Assembly (NCBI GenBank): GCA_004321905.1
Contig: SCQF01000045.1
Span: 1 to 53,340 of the forward strand
Source: Verrucomicrobiota bacterium
Lineage (GTDB): Bacteria; Verrucomicrobiota; Kiritimatiellia; CAIQIC01
Reading direction: 5' to 3'
Length of the DNA: 53,340 bases
Under the pieces are notes generated by a model. The model saw nothing but the letters and a program-made list of their open reading frames with translations. It was not told the DNA's origin and did not search any database. Both the position numbers and the translations under genes were made by a program. Positions 16,565 to 25,196 of this stretch are shown here, in pieces; position 1 is the stretch's first letter; every line of letters begins with the position of its first letter.

Positions 16565-17905
16565 GTGGATCAGCATCCTGCGGTGATTTGGGCGCGCGCC
16601 ATCAAACACTTGGCTGAGCGCATGCCAAAAGACGTGTTCGATCGGTGGATCGCCGTCATTGAGGCGCGTGCCTTGGAAGGCGACACCCTCGTCCTGACGG
16701 TGCCGTTGGGTTACTATCAATGGTGGGTCGAGGCCAACTACCTCACACTCATCCGCCAAGCGTTGACTAGCGTTTGCGGACACGAGTTAGAGGTGGTTTT
16801 TCGCGTAGACGACTCGAAACGCCCCGCGGAAGCAGCCGCGCTGATGGTGGAACCAGAACCCCCGCGCACGAATAAGCCTACGCCGGAATTATTGTTTGAT
16901 CCCAAACACACCTTTGAAACTTTTGTAGTGGGTCCTTCCAATAGTTTTGCACATGCGGCTTCGATGGCCGTCGCGCAATCACCGGGCGTGGCCTATAACC
17001 CGCTGTTCATCTACGGCGGTAGTGGTCTGGGAAAAACACACCTGATTCAGGCTATCGGTCGTTTTATCGGTCAATCCAGCCCGAAGAGCCGGGTCATCTA
17101 TATTTCGAGCGAGGCGTTCTTCAACGAATATGTTGATTCGCTTCAGAAAAAATCTTCCAACCAGTTCCGCAAAAAATACCGCAGCGCGGACGTTCTGCTG
17201 ATTGACGACGTGCACTTCTTGATCGGCAAAGACGCGATGCAGGAGGAATTTTTCCATACCTTTAACGCGCTGCATGGCAATCGCAAGCAGATCGTCATGA
17301 CCTGCGACCGGCCGGTGAACGAGATGGTGGGGCTGGAGCAGCGTTTGGTGACACGTTTCCAGTGGGGCCAAGTCACGCAAATTGAAAAACCGGATGTGGA
17401 AACGCGCTTGGCCATTCTACGCAAGAAACAAGAGCAGATGAACATCCGAATACCGAGCGAAGTGCTGATGTATCTGGCAGAACATATTCGTTCCGACGTG
17501 CGTCATTTGGAGGGTGCGTTGACCCGTGTCACGGCCTATGCCTCGTTGATGGGTTATCCCGTGACCATCCAGATCGTTGAACAGTTGTTGCGTGATTTGT
17601 TCGACCAAGAACGACAAAACGCCTTAACCATCGAAACCATCCAACGCACAGTGGCTGAATATTACGATATCCGCCTCGCCGACATGACCAGCAAACAGCG
17701 GCCACAATCCATTGCTTTTCCACGCCAAGTGGCCATGTATCTCTGCCGTGAGTTGACCGACTATTCCTTCCCCTCGATTGGTGAATCTTTTAGTCGTAAC
17801 CATGCCACCGTGTTGCACGCTTGCGCGCTGGTTAACAAACGCTTGGAGGCCGAGCCGGAATTTCGTCAAACCGTTTCCCTGTTGCGTCATAAGCTGGGGT
17901 GCTAA
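16565..17905 (+). CDS. dnaA: chromosomal replication initiator DnaA
   Basis: DnaA binds the origin and opens it. Domain I is represented by the segment IWARAIKHLAERMPKDVFDRWI. A short linker follows. The AAA+ core starts LFDPKHTFETFVVGPSNSFAHAA and has Walker A GGSGLGKTHL and Walker B VLLIDDVHFL. Domain IV (DMTSKQRPQSIAFPRQVAMYL, SFSRNHATVLHA) carries the DNA-binding signature. I take GTG 16565 (446 residues); reading from 16478 adds 29 residues unlike the family. No strong ribosome binding site is visible. It is divergent from the M24 gene and followed by dnaN. Confidence 0.95.
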   Translation: MDQHPAVIWARAIKHLAERMPKDVFDRWIAVIEARALEGDTLVLTVPLGYYQWWVEANYLTLIRQALTSVCGHELEVVFRVDDSKRPAEAAALMVEPEPPRTNKPTPELLFDPKHTFETFVVGPSNSFAHAASMAVAQSPGVAYNPLFIYGGSGLGKTHLIQAIGRFIGQSSPKSRVIYISSEAFFNEYVDSLQKKSSNQFRKKYRSADVLLIDDVHFLIGKDAMQEEFFHTFNALHGNRKQIVMTCDRPVNEMVGLEQRLVTRFQWGQVTQIEKPDVETRLAILRKKQEQMNIRIPSEVLMYLAEHIRSDVRHLEGALTRVTAYASLMGYPVTIQIVEQLLRDLFDQERQNALTIETIQRTVAEYYDIRLADMTSKQRPQSIAFPRQVAMYLCRELTDYSFPSIGESFSRNHATVLHACALVNKRLEAEPEFRQTVSLLRHKLGC

Positions 17906-18165
17906 CTTCCGCCTGTGTATAGCTCACTCACACACTGTCATTTTACCGGCAACAACCACCCCATCAGAAAGTTTTTAACAAAAAAAATCCGGTTTCATCC
18001 AACCATTCACAACTCATCCACAGGACAAAACCTTCAAAAAACACCCCATTATCAATGTGAATCTATCTTATTGAACCTATCCACAAAGCATAATACTATT
18101 TCTGAACGTAATCATTTTATCCAAGCATTAACAGAATGTGTGCATAACCAAGCAGGAGGAGTTGA
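17906..18165. other. putative oriC, right part (dnaA-dnaN gap)
   Basis: This is a 260-base AT-rich gap. DnaA-box-like sites: 18139-18147 reads TTATGCACA on the minus strand, a perfect TTATnCACA. TCATCCACA (18014-18022), CTATCCACA (18077-18085) and CTATACACA (minus, 17914-17922) have one mismatch each. TTATCCAAG (18117-18125) has two. A-rich runs lie at about 17968-17990. The dnaN ribosome binding site AGGAGG ends the gap. Confidence 0.6.
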
Positions 18166-19260
18166 ATGAAACTCAAAGTCAGCAAAGAAAAGATCCTGAA
18201 TAGCCTGCAAAAAGTTCAATCGGTGGTGTCCAGCCGTACAACACTACCGATTCTTTCCAATGTGCTGATCAAAGCTGAAAAAGATCGGATTCATTTAACG
18301 GCGACGGACTTGGATGTCAGCGTAGTGGCTAATTGTGAAGCGCAAGTGGTTAAAAGCGGAGCCACAACATTGCCGGCCCGCCGTATTTTCAGCATTTTCA
18401 AAGAATTACCGGGTCCGGATGTAGAAATCGAAGTGGATGAAAAGAATCAGGCTTCGATCCGCAGCGGCGCTTCGTTTTTCAAGCTCGTTGGCGCCGCCGA
18501 AGATGAATTTCCTCCTCTACCCAAGTTGGACGCGGCCAAGACTTATTCTCTCAACCAAGGCACGTTCCGTGAGATGTTGCGGAACACCAGCTATGCCACC
18601 TCCCGCGACGAATCCCGTCCGATGTTGAGCGGCGTGCTGCTGAGTTTCAAGAGTGATAAACTTGCGGTGGTGGCCACCGATGGTCGCCGGATGGCACTCC
18701 ATGAGCAGGAAGTGGAGTTTCCTAAGGGTGCCGAAGGTGATTTGATTCTGCCCTTTAAGACGGTTGAAGAATTGACCAGCACGCTTCAAGCCGATGGACA
18801 GTTGAAAATTCTGACCACGGCCAAGCAGATTGCGTTCGAATTCGATGATATTTTGATCATTTCCAAGCTCGTCGAAGGAACGTTTCCTAATTTTCGACAA
18901 GTGATTCCTGCGCAATCCGAAGAACGGATCAGCCTTGAACGCGAAGTCTTGTTGAATGCGCTGCGGCGTGTCTCGCTGGTTTCGGGTGATAATTCCATTT
19001 CCGCCAAGCTGGCTTTCACGAAGAACAAACTGGAAATCACCATGTCGGCGCCCAATGTCGGCGAGGCTTCCGAAACGCTGGCGACCAAGTATACTGGGCG
19101 CGCCATTACCATCGCGTTCAACCCGGATTTTATCATGGATCCGCTGCGGACGCTGACCAGTGACGAAATCTCGCTGGAGCTGACGGACGATATGAATCCG
19201 GGCGTAATCAAATGCAATGTCCCGTTCCTCTACGTCATTATGCCCATGCGGGTGAGTTGA
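18166..19260 (+). CDS. dnaN: DNA polymerase III beta sliding clamp
   Basis: This 364-residue protein starts MKLKVSKEKILNSLQKVQSVVSSRTTLPIL and ends YVIMPMRVS, both diagnostic of the clamp that tethers the replicase to DNA. The internal repeats ATSRDESRPMLSGVLL and VVATDGRRMALHE mark the second domain. Length is normal. The ATG has a strong AGGAGG site. Its place right after dnaA matches the conserved origin neighbourhood. A dyad pair follows directly and separates it from mvaS. Confidence 0.96.
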   Translation: MKLKVSKEKILNSLQKVQSVVSSRTTLPILSNVLIKAEKDRIHLTATDLDVSVVANCEAQVVKSGATTLPARRIFSIFKELPGPDVEIEVDEKNQASIRSGASFFKLVGAAEDEFPPLPKLDAAKTYSLNQGTFREMLRNTSYATSRDESRPMLSGVLLSFKSDKLAVVATDGRRMALHEQEVEFPKGAEGDLILPFKTVEELTSTLQADGQLKILTTAKQIAFEFDDILIISKLVEGTFPNFRQVIPAQSEERISLEREVLLNALRRVSLVSGDNSISAKLAFTKNKLEITMSAPNVGEASETLATKYTGRAITIAFNPDFIMDPLRTLTSDEISLELTDDMNPGVIKCNVPFLYVIMPMRVS

Positions 19261-19269
19261 GGCACATTA

Positions 19270-19319
19270 TTTCCAACCCTTGGAAAAAGCGGTTGTACGG
19301 TTTTCCAGCCCTTGGAAAA
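19270..19319. repeat. paired dyad, locus 6
   Basis: There are dyads at 19270-19287 (loop CCC) and 19301-19319 (loop CCC with one arm base changed), with starts 31 bp apart. They lie between dnaN and mvaS. Confidence 0.88.
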
Positions 19320-19341
19320 CCGGCGGCCCAAAAGAGCGGCC

Positions 19342-20514
19342 ATGAACGTCGGCATTGATCTAATCAGCTTCCAAACCTCACAATATTTCCTCGATTTGGC
19401 GACGCTGGCGCAGGTACGCGGCGTCGAGGCGGAAAAATATCGTGCAGGGTTGGGCCAAGAGCGCATGGCCGTGCCGCCGCCGGACGAAGACATCGTCACG
19501 CTGGCCGCCAGCGCGGCTAAACCGATCATGGAGAAGATCAATTCCAACGACATCGAGTTGCTACTCTTTGGCACCGAAAGCGGTGTGGATCAATCCAAAG
19601 CGGCGGCTTTGTTCGTTCACGGTTTGTTGAATCTATCGAAACGCTGCCGCGCGGTGGAAATCAAGGAAGCCTGCTATGCCGCGACCGCTGGACTCCAGCT
19701 GGCGTTGGCTTGGGTGCAGCAGCATCCCGATAAAAAGGCGCTGGTGCTCGGCGCAGACATCGCGCGCTATGACCTCGGCAGTCCCGGCGAGCCGACGCAA
19801 GGGTGTGGCGCGATTGCCCTGCTCATCAGCGCCAATCCGCGGTTGTTGGTGCTTGATCCAGAAACCGGCTTTCATGCTGAAAACGTGATGGATTTCTGGC
19901 GGCCCAACTACCGCACCGAGGCGCTGGTGGACGGGAAATATTCCACACTGGTCTATCTTTCCACGCTCGTGGATTCGTGGCGGCAATATCGCGTGGCGAC
20001 GGGGCGCAAGTTGGGTGATTTGGCGCGGAGTTGCTTCCATCTCCCGTTCACGCGACTGGCGGAAAAGGCCTATGTGCGCCTGTGTCGCGAAGAAAAAATT
20101 CCAGAGCCGCCGCCAGATGAAATTCAGCGTAAAATTGGCCCGTCGCTACTCTATAACCGGCAGACGGGCAATACCTATGCGGCGTCGCTCTACGAAAGCG
20201 TGGCGGCGTTGCTGGACAACGATCCCGAAGACCTCTCCGGCCAACGCATCAGCCTGTTCAGCTATGGTTCCGGTTGTATGGCGGAATTTTTTAGCGGTGT
20301 GGTGCAACCCGGCTACCGCGAGCATTTATTTGCCGAACGCCACCGCCGGATGCTGGCGGAGCGCACGGAATTGACCTATCGGCAATACGAGGATGTCTTC
20401 CGCTATCACGTGCCGGCCGACGGCGGCGACCACGTTTTCGCGCCCTATCGCACCGGCCTTTATCGCTTGCAAGGCATCAAACAGCATGTAAGGTTGTACG
20501 CGGCAACGACATGA
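19342..20514 (+). CDS. mvaS: hydroxymethylglutaryl-CoA synthase
   Basis: This 390-residue enzyme condenses acetyl-CoA and acetoacetyl-CoA at the head of the mevalonate route to isoprenoids. The catalytic set is visible and at family-typical positions: Glu79 (GTESGVDQSKA), Cys111 (EACYAATAG) and His233 (CFHLPFTRLA). GIDLISFQTSQYF at the N-terminus is also typical. The ATG at 19342 is chosen because upstream codons are encoded by the dyad repeat. Its stop overlaps the start of the mevalonate kinase gene (ATGA), so the two are coupled. Confidence 0.92.
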   Translation: MNVGIDLISFQTSQYFLDLATLAQVRGVEAEKYRAGLGQERMAVPPPDEDIVTLAASAAKPIMEKINSNDIELLLFGTESGVDQSKAAALFVHGLLNLSKRCRAVEIKEACYAATAGLQLALAWVQQHPDKKALVLGADIARYDLGSPGEPTQGCGAIALLISANPRLLVLDPETGFHAENVMDFWRPNYRTEALVDGKYSTLVYLSTLVDSWRQYRVATGRKLGDLARSCFHLPFTRLAEKAYVRLCREEKIPEPPPDEIQRKIGPSLLYNRQTGNTYAASLYESVAALLDNDPEDLSGQRISLFSYGSGCMAEFFSGVVQPGYREHLFAERHRRMLAERTELTYRQYEDVFRYHVPADGGDHVFAPYRTGLYRLQGIKQHVRLYAATT

Positions 20515-21518
20515 AAGCGATTGCTCCAGGCAAATTGATCTTGAGCGGCGAGCACGCGGTCGTCTATGGCCGGCCCGCGCTGGCCATGGCCGTTAATCGT
20601 CACGCCGAGTCCATCATCCGACCCGAAGCGCTGGAAGAGGTTCAGTTTGATCTGACCGATCTGTGCGAAAGCGAGCGCTTCACCTTGCGTGCTCTGCGCG
20701 AGCTCAAGACGCGCGTCTATAAAAACTACCAACAATTTCTCGAGGGCAGGCTGGGCATCCGTGAAGTGCTGCATAAACCCGTTGAATTATTCGAGTTTGC
20801 CTTCATCAATCTGCTTGATGGCCTGCACCTGAAGGTGGAGAAGGGCCTAAACATCAAGCTGCACTCCACGATTCCCATCGGCTGTGGCATGGGCAGCAGC
20901 GCAGCGACAATCCTTTGCGTCCTGCGTGCGATCGGCCACTACTTCCGCGTCGAATTCCGGCCCGACTGGTATCTGAACTACAGCATCGAGGCCGAAAAAC
21001 TTCAACATGGTTATTCCAGTGGCGTGGATCCCTATATCTCGCTCCACGGCGGCTGCGCCCGCTTCCAACAGGGCCAGGCCAAGCAGATGCCGCTGCCGCG
21101 CGCCGGGATGTACCTCGTCCAAACCGGCGCGCCGCAGGTCACTACCGGCGAATGCGTCAGCCACGTCCGCGCGCATACCGGCGAAAACGCAGCGATTTGG
21201 AACGATTTTGAAGCCGTGACCAACGCCGTCGAACAAGCGCTCGCCGCGAACGACCGCCGCGATATTCGTGATGCCATTCGCGAAAATCACAAATTGCTGA
21301 CGAAAATCGGCGTCGTGCCGGAAAAGGTGCAGAATTTCATCCGCGACGTTGAAGCCGCCGGCTATGCCGCGAAAACCTGCGGCGCGGGCGCAGTTACCGG
21401 CGATTCCGCCGGCATGGTACTCGTCTTTGCCGACCGCCAGCCCGACGCGCTTTGCAAGACCCACGGCTACACCGCGCTGACCATCCACGGTGACCCGCTC
21501 GGCGTCCGCGTGGTGTGA
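20511..21518 (+). CDS. mvk: mevalonate kinase (GHMP family)
   Basis: This 335-residue GHMP kinase phosphorylates mevalonate. Seen: APGKLILSGEHAVVYGRPALAMAV as motif 1, TIPIGCGMGSSAATI as the phosphate-binding motif 2 (Cys in place of the usual Leu before the Gly), SSGVDPYISLHGG, and the late KTCGAGAVTGDSAGMV as motif 3. It overlaps mvaS by four bases. The remaining mevalonate enzymes are not in the window. Phosphomevalonate kinase is the main alternative; the GEHAVVYG and HTGENA parts favour mevalonate kinase. Confidence 0.87.
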   Translation: MKAIAPGKLILSGEHAVVYGRPALAMAVNRHAESIIRPEALEEVQFDLTDLCESERFTLRALRELKTRVYKNYQQFLEGRLGIREVLHKPVELFEFAFINLLDGLHLKVEKGLNIKLHSTIPIGCGMGSSAATILCVLRAIGHYFRVEFRPDWYLNYSIEAEKLQHGYSSGVDPYISLHGGCARFQQGQAKQMPLPRAGMYLVQTGAPQVTTGECVSHVRAHTGENAAIWNDFEAVTNAVEQALAANDRRDIRDAIRENHKLLTKIGVVPEKVQNFIRDVEAAGYAAKTCGAGAVTGDSAGMVLVFADRQPDALCKTHGYTALTIHGDPLGVRVV

Positions 21519-21532
21519 AATTTCCCAGACCG

Positions 21533-21581
21533 TTTCCAAGCCTTGGAAAACCGGGGCAGGTGATTTTCCAAGGCTTGGAAA
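21533..21581. repeat. paired dyad, locus 7
   Basis: There are dyads at 21533-21550 (loop GCC) and 21564-21581 (loop GGC), with starts 31 bp apart. The pair sits between the convergent ends of the mevalonate kinase and DUF1080 genes. Confidence 0.9.
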
Positions 21582-21589
21582 GCGAGAAA

Positions 21590-22576
21590 CTATTTCACCG
21601 CGGGGCGCAAGACGACATGGCGATATTCGACGCCGGTGTGGTCGCCTTGCAGGTAAATCGGGCCGGGTTTGAATTCGTCAGAAGTCAGCGCGCCGCCCGT
21701 ACAGCCGAGGATCGGCTGGTTATCAATGATCTTCGTGCCATTGAGAATGACGGTGGCGTGCCGTTCCACGAGCGTGATGTCGAGCGTTTGCCATTCACCG
21801 GGTTTTTTCTCGGCCGCGACGGTCGGCGCGATACGACCATAGATCGCGCCCATATTGTGGCAATCCACCGGCTTGCCGTAGCTATCGAACACCTGCACTT
21901 CGTAGATGCCGCGGAGATAGACGCCGCTGTTGCCGTGCTCCGGTACGCGAACTTCCAGCGTGAGGTTGAAATCCTCGAACTCCCGGTCGGTACGCAGATT
22001 GCCGTAATGTTTGTCTTTTTTGGCGGGCACGTTGTTGACCAGCAATCCCTCTTTCACGCTCCAACCGCTGGCTGCTTTCGGATCGGTCAGCCGCCAGCCG
22101 GTCAGATTTTTGCCGTTGAACAATTCAATCGGCTCGCTGAATTTGATCTGGCTCAAATCCGGGGCGGCGCCCGGTGGCACAATGCGTTTGCCGGGAAATT
22201 GGGCCTTGGCGGTAATCTTACCATCAACCTTGGTTTCAGTGGCAATGCTCATCGTGTCGCCATCCAACGTAGCGCGATACATAGTCAGTTCACGCTGCGG
22301 CACCGGGCGACCGACGCCCATTTTTTTCAGGTCAACGTGCGAGCGCGTCAGAACCAACGTCGCGCCCTCCACCTTGACGGAAGAAAGCGGGAACGGACTG
22401 CCGCCGGCCCAGAGCATGCTGGCTTGTAGTTGACCGTTGGTTTCCGAGACGCCCAGCCAACCAGCCTGGCCACCGGGAATGGTCAGCGCCCAATTGCCCA
22501 GAAACGGATTTTCGGCAGCCATCAAAGGCAACACACTCAAGACGACCGCAGCCAGCGAACGACGAATGTTTTTCAT
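21590..22576 (-). CDS. secreted DUF1080 protein (3-keto-disaccharide hydrolase family)
   Basis: This 328-residue protein has a signal peptide (MKNIRRSLAAVVLSVLPLMAAE). Residues about 25-130 form a beta-rich extra domain. From about 135 the DUF1080 concanavalin-like domain follows, with IELFNGKNLTGWRL, FEDFNLTLEVRVPEHGNSGVYLRG, YEVQVFDSYG and GEWQTLDITL. Members cleave or eliminate glycosides oxidised at C3. The start follows AAAGGA. It lies 11 bases after the Gfo/Idh/MocA gene and belongs to a leftward cluster with an isomerase-fold gene and a second DUF1080 gene, the set expected for glycoside breakdown through 3-keto sugars. Confidence 0.85.
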   Translation of the reverse strand: MKNIRRSLAAVVLSVLPLMAAENPFLGNWALTIPGGQAGWLGVSETNGQLQASMLWAGGSPFPLSSVKVEGATLVLTRSHVDLKKMGVGRPVPQRELTMYRATLDGDTMSIATETKVDGKITAKAQFPGKRIVPPGAAPDLSQIKFSEPIELFNGKNLTGWRLTDPKAASGWSVKEGLLVNNVPAKKDKHYGNLRTDREFEDFNLTLEVRVPEHGNSGVYLRGIYEVQVFDSYGKPVDCHNMGAIYGRIAPTVAAEKKPGEWQTLDITLVERHATVILNGTKIIDNQPILGCTGGALTSDEFKPGPIYLQGDHTGVEYRHVVLRPAVK

Positions 22577-22587
22577 AGGATTTCCTT

Positions 22588-23751
22588 TTAGATTTTCGGG
22601 AACTTGACCCACTTGGCGCCGAGCTTCGAGGATTTGACCACCGTCTCGATGAACGCCATGCCGGTGACGCCTTCTTTGACACCGGGGAAGTCGAGTTCGA
22701 GTTCCGTCGGTTTGCGCCCGTCGAGCTTCGCGCGAATCGTATCGCCGAAGTTGAGATAGTTATTGGCGAAGGCTTCGATGAACGCCTCGGGGTGCCCCGC
22801 CGGAATACGCGTGGCGCGCGCTGCGGCGGCGCTCTTTGCGCCGATATAGCCATTGCCGCGCCGCCAAACTTGCAACGGCGCATCAATCTCTTTCACGTAG
22901 AGATAGTTCGGATGCTCTTGGTGCCACTCGATGGCTTTGTTCTCGCCATAGACCCAGATCGCGAGGCCGTTTTCTTCGCCGATGGAAACTTGGCTGGTGT
23001 GCAAAATGCCTTTCGCGCCCTTGCTCCAGCGGACGAGCACGTTGCCGTCGTCATCCAGCAAGCGACCGGGAATGAAGGAAGTCAAATCAGCGCAGAGTTC
23101 TTCGATTTCCAGCCCGGTGATGTAGTGCGCGAGATTTTCGGCGTGCGTGCCGATGTCGCCCATGCAACCGGCGGCGCCGCTCTGCTTGGGATCCGTGCGC
23201 CACGAAGCCTGCTGTTGGCCCTGCTTTTCAATCGGGCGCACCAGCCAGCCCTGCGGATACTGCACGACGATCTTATAAATCTTGCCCAGATCGCCCTGTT
23301 TCACCATGTCGCGGGCGAGCTTGACCATCGGATAGCCCGGATAGTTGTGCATCAGACCGAAAACCTTGCCGGATTTCGCGACGATCTTCGCCATGTCCTT
23401 GGCTTCCTTCAGGCTCATCGTCATCGGTTTTTCGCACATGACGTTGAAGCCGGCTTGGAGAAACGCCTTGGCGATCGGAAAATGCCAGTTGTTCGGCGTG
23501 GTGACGGCGACGAAATCAATTTTGTCTGCGCGCTTGAGCTCCCGCGCGATCATCTGTTCGTAATTATCGTAAGCGCGCGACGGATCAATGCAGAGCTGCT
23601 GGCCCATCTGATGGCTCAACTTCGGATCAATGTGAAACGCGCCGGCGACGATCTCGATGTTGCCATCCATCCGCGCCGCTTTGCGGTGCACTTCGCCGAT
23701 AAACGCGCCCGGTCCGCCGCCGACCATGCCCATCCGTAATTTTCGATTCAT
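22588..23751 (-). CDS. Gfo/Idh/MocA family NAD(P)-dependent oxidoreductase
   Basis: This 387-residue protein has an N-terminal Rossmann fold (LRMGMVGGGPGAFIGEVHR), the family EKP motif (NVMCEKPMTMSLKEAKDM) and the C-terminal domain with GCMGDIGTHAENLAHYITG, where the His and Asp are the usual catalytic residues. The family oxidises sugars, often at C3. With the flanking DUF1080 and isomerase-like genes, a glycoside 3-dehydrogenase role is the best inference. Substrate is unknown. The start follows AAAAGGAGAAGC. Confidence 0.88.
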   Translation of the reverse strand: MNRKLRMGMVGGGPGAFIGEVHRKAARMDGNIEIVAGAFHIDPKLSHQMGQQLCIDPSRAYDNYEQMIARELKRADKIDFVAVTTPNNWHFPIAKAFLQAGFNVMCEKPMTMSLKEAKDMAKIVAKSGKVFGLMHNYPGYPMVKLARDMVKQGDLGKIYKIVVQYPQGWLVRPIEKQGQQQASWRTDPKQSGAAGCMGDIGTHAENLAHYITGLEIEELCADLTSFIPGRLLDDDGNVLVRWSKGAKGILHTSQVSIGEENGLAIWVYGENKAIEWHQEHPNYLYVKEIDAPLQVWRRGNGYIGAKSAAAARATRIPAGHPEAFIEAFANNYLNFGDTIRAKLDGRKPTELELDFPGVKEGVTGMAFIETVVKSSKLGAKWVKFPKI

Positions 23752-23774
23752 CTGCTTCTCCTTTTCAAATTTTC

Positions 23775-23843
23775 GCCACAGAGATCACAGAGCACACAGA
23801 GTTTGGTTTAGAAACCATCTGTGCTCTCGGTGTTCTCTGTGGC
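23775..23843. repeat. GCCACAGAGATCACAGAG palindrome
   Basis: GCCACAGAGATCACAGAGC on the left pairs with the CTCTGTGG-type words on the right (GTGCTCTCGGTGTTCTCTGTGGC), giving a long hairpin of about 69 bases. It occupies the gap between the isomerase-like gene and the Gfo/Idh/MocA gene. Similar words occur between genes in many bacterial genomes of this group. Confidence 0.7.
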
Positions 23844-23847
23844 AGCC

Positions 23848-24891
23848 TTATTGGTTTTTCTTGTCGAACGCGGCGTCGAACGCAACTTTGCTCGGCGCAA
23901 AATCAAGCTTCTTGACGAACGCGCAAGCTTCCGTGGCGCCGTGCACGCGATCCATCCGTCCGTCTTCCCATTCGACCGAGAGCGGCCCGCGATAGCCGAT
24001 GTCGTTGAGCGCCACGATGATTTCCTCGAAGTTGATATCGCCGCGCCCGACGCTGCGGAAATCCCAGTAACGGCGCGCATCGCAGAAATCGGTGTGTCCA
24101 CCGAATACGCCGACCTCGCCATTGCCGTGGCCCCACCACACGTCTTTGATGTGCGAGTGGAAAATCCGGTCGCCGAACATGCGGATGAATTTCACATAGT
24201 CCACGCCTTGATAGCCGAAGTGCGACGGATCGAAGTTGAAGCCGAACCGTTTGTGGCCTTTGACCGCGGCGACGGCGCGTTGCGCGCTGACGATGTCGAA
24301 CGCGATCTCGGTCGGGTGCGCTTCGAGCGCGAAATTGACGTTGGCTTTGTCGAACGCTTCCAAAATCGGGCCGAACCGCTTGGCAAAATCGGCATAGCCC
24401 TTGTCGAGAAACGCCTGATTGGTCGGCGGGAACGCGTAGATTGCGTGCCAGATGCTCGAACCCGTGAAACCGTTGACCACCGCCGGAAATTCGTCTTTGC
24501 CTTTGCGTCCGGGTTTGGCGTTGAAGAAATTGCGCGCGGCTTTTGCCGCCAGCGCCATCTGCTTCGCGGCGCGTTGGCGTACGCCTTCGGGATCGCCATC
24601 GCCCCAGATCGCGGGCGAAAGAATTGATTTGTGCCGGTCGTCAATCAAATCGCAGATGGCTTGGCCGACGAGGTGATTGGAAATCGCGCAGCAGGTCAGT
24701 CCGTGCGAATCCAGCAAGTCCCAAAGCTCTTTGCAATATTTGGCGCTGCTGGCGGCTTGATCCACGTCGAAGTGGTCGCCCCAGCACGCGAGTTCCAGAC
24801 CGTCGTAACCCATTTTCTTGGCGAGCGGCGCGAGGTCCTTGATGGACAAGTCGGCCCACTGTCCCGTAAACAACGTCACTGTTCGTGCCAT
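23848..24891 (-). CDS. sugar phosphate isomerase/epimerase-fold protein (IolE/xylose isomerase-like)
   Basis: This 347-residue AP-endonuclease-2-type TIM barrel begins [34 protein letters not shown]. Metal-binding residues are seen in [14 protein letters not shown] (Glu), [12 protein letters not shown] (Asp, His), [11 protein letters not shown] (His) and LSVEWED (Glu). The start has a strong CAGGAGGC site. It leads the Gfo/Idh/MocA and DUF1080 genes. In the known 3-keto-glucoside route such barrels hydrate or isomerise the keto intermediate. That role is inferred from context; a plain epimerase or isomerase is the alternative. Confidence 0.85.
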   Translation of the reverse strand: MARTVTLFTGQWADLSIKDLAPLAKKMGYDGLELACWGDHFDVDQAASSAKYCKELWDLLDSHGLTCCAISNHLVGQAICDLIDDRHKSILSPAIWGDGDPEGVRQRAAKQMALAAKAARNFFNAKPGRKGKDEFPAVVNGFTGSSIWHAIYAFPPTNQAFLDKGYADFAKRFGPILEAFDKANVNFALEAHPTEIAFDIVSAQRAVAAVKGHKRFGFNFDPSHFGYQGVDYVKFIRMFGDRIFHSHIKDVWWGHGNGEVGVFGGHTDFCDARRYWDFRSVGRGDINFEEIIVALNDIGYRGPLSVEWEDGRMDRVHGATEACAFVKKLDFAPSKVAFDAAFDKKNQ

Positions 24892-24983
24892 GTTTGCCTC
24901 CTGCTGATTTGGTTTTGATCCCGCCGCGGCGGGACGAGCCATGATGCCGCGCGCGTTTCGATTTGCAAGCCTGAACACGCGAC

Positions 24984-25034
24984 TTTTCCAAACCTTGGAA
25001 AACGAGAACGGCACTTTTTCCAAGGCTTGGAAAA
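24984..25034. repeat. paired dyad, locus 8
   Basis: There are dyads at 24984-25002 (loop ACC) and 25016-25034 (loop GGC), with starts 32 bp apart. They lie just after the stop of the 25039 gene remnant and upstream of the isomerase-like gene. Confidence 0.9.
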
Positions 25035-25038
25035 GTGG

Positions 25039-25145
25039 TCAATCGGTCAGTTTATGCAGCGAAAAGTTGCGGATTTCGCCGCCGGTTTTCCACGTCGCAA
25101 GACCGAGCGGCATACATTTTTCGATGTCACCGCGTCGTCTGCATT
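25039..25145 (-). pseudogene. C-terminal remnant of a DUF1080/LamG-type protein
   Basis: Translating the minus strand gives DIEKCMPLGLATWKTGGEIRNFSLHKLTD and a stop. This has the flavour of the last beta strands of DUF1080 or LamG domains, where 'GGEIRNxxLxKL' is common. An in-frame stop lies about 36 codons upstream and no longer frame joins it. It lies inside the 3-keto-sugar cluster, so I infer the ruined third member of this family. The match is by pattern only. Confidence 0.4.
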
Positions 25146-25196
25146 GTCAGCGCCAGCCGGCCGAAAAAACCAAGCAGCGCGGATTTCATGGTTGGT

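Noticed and set aside
19312-19341. Earlier start for mvaS inside the dyad repeat
   Set aside because: The extra residues (MENRRPKRAA) are repeat-encoded and absent from the family; the ATG at 19342 puts Glu79, Cys111 and His233 at their usual numbers.
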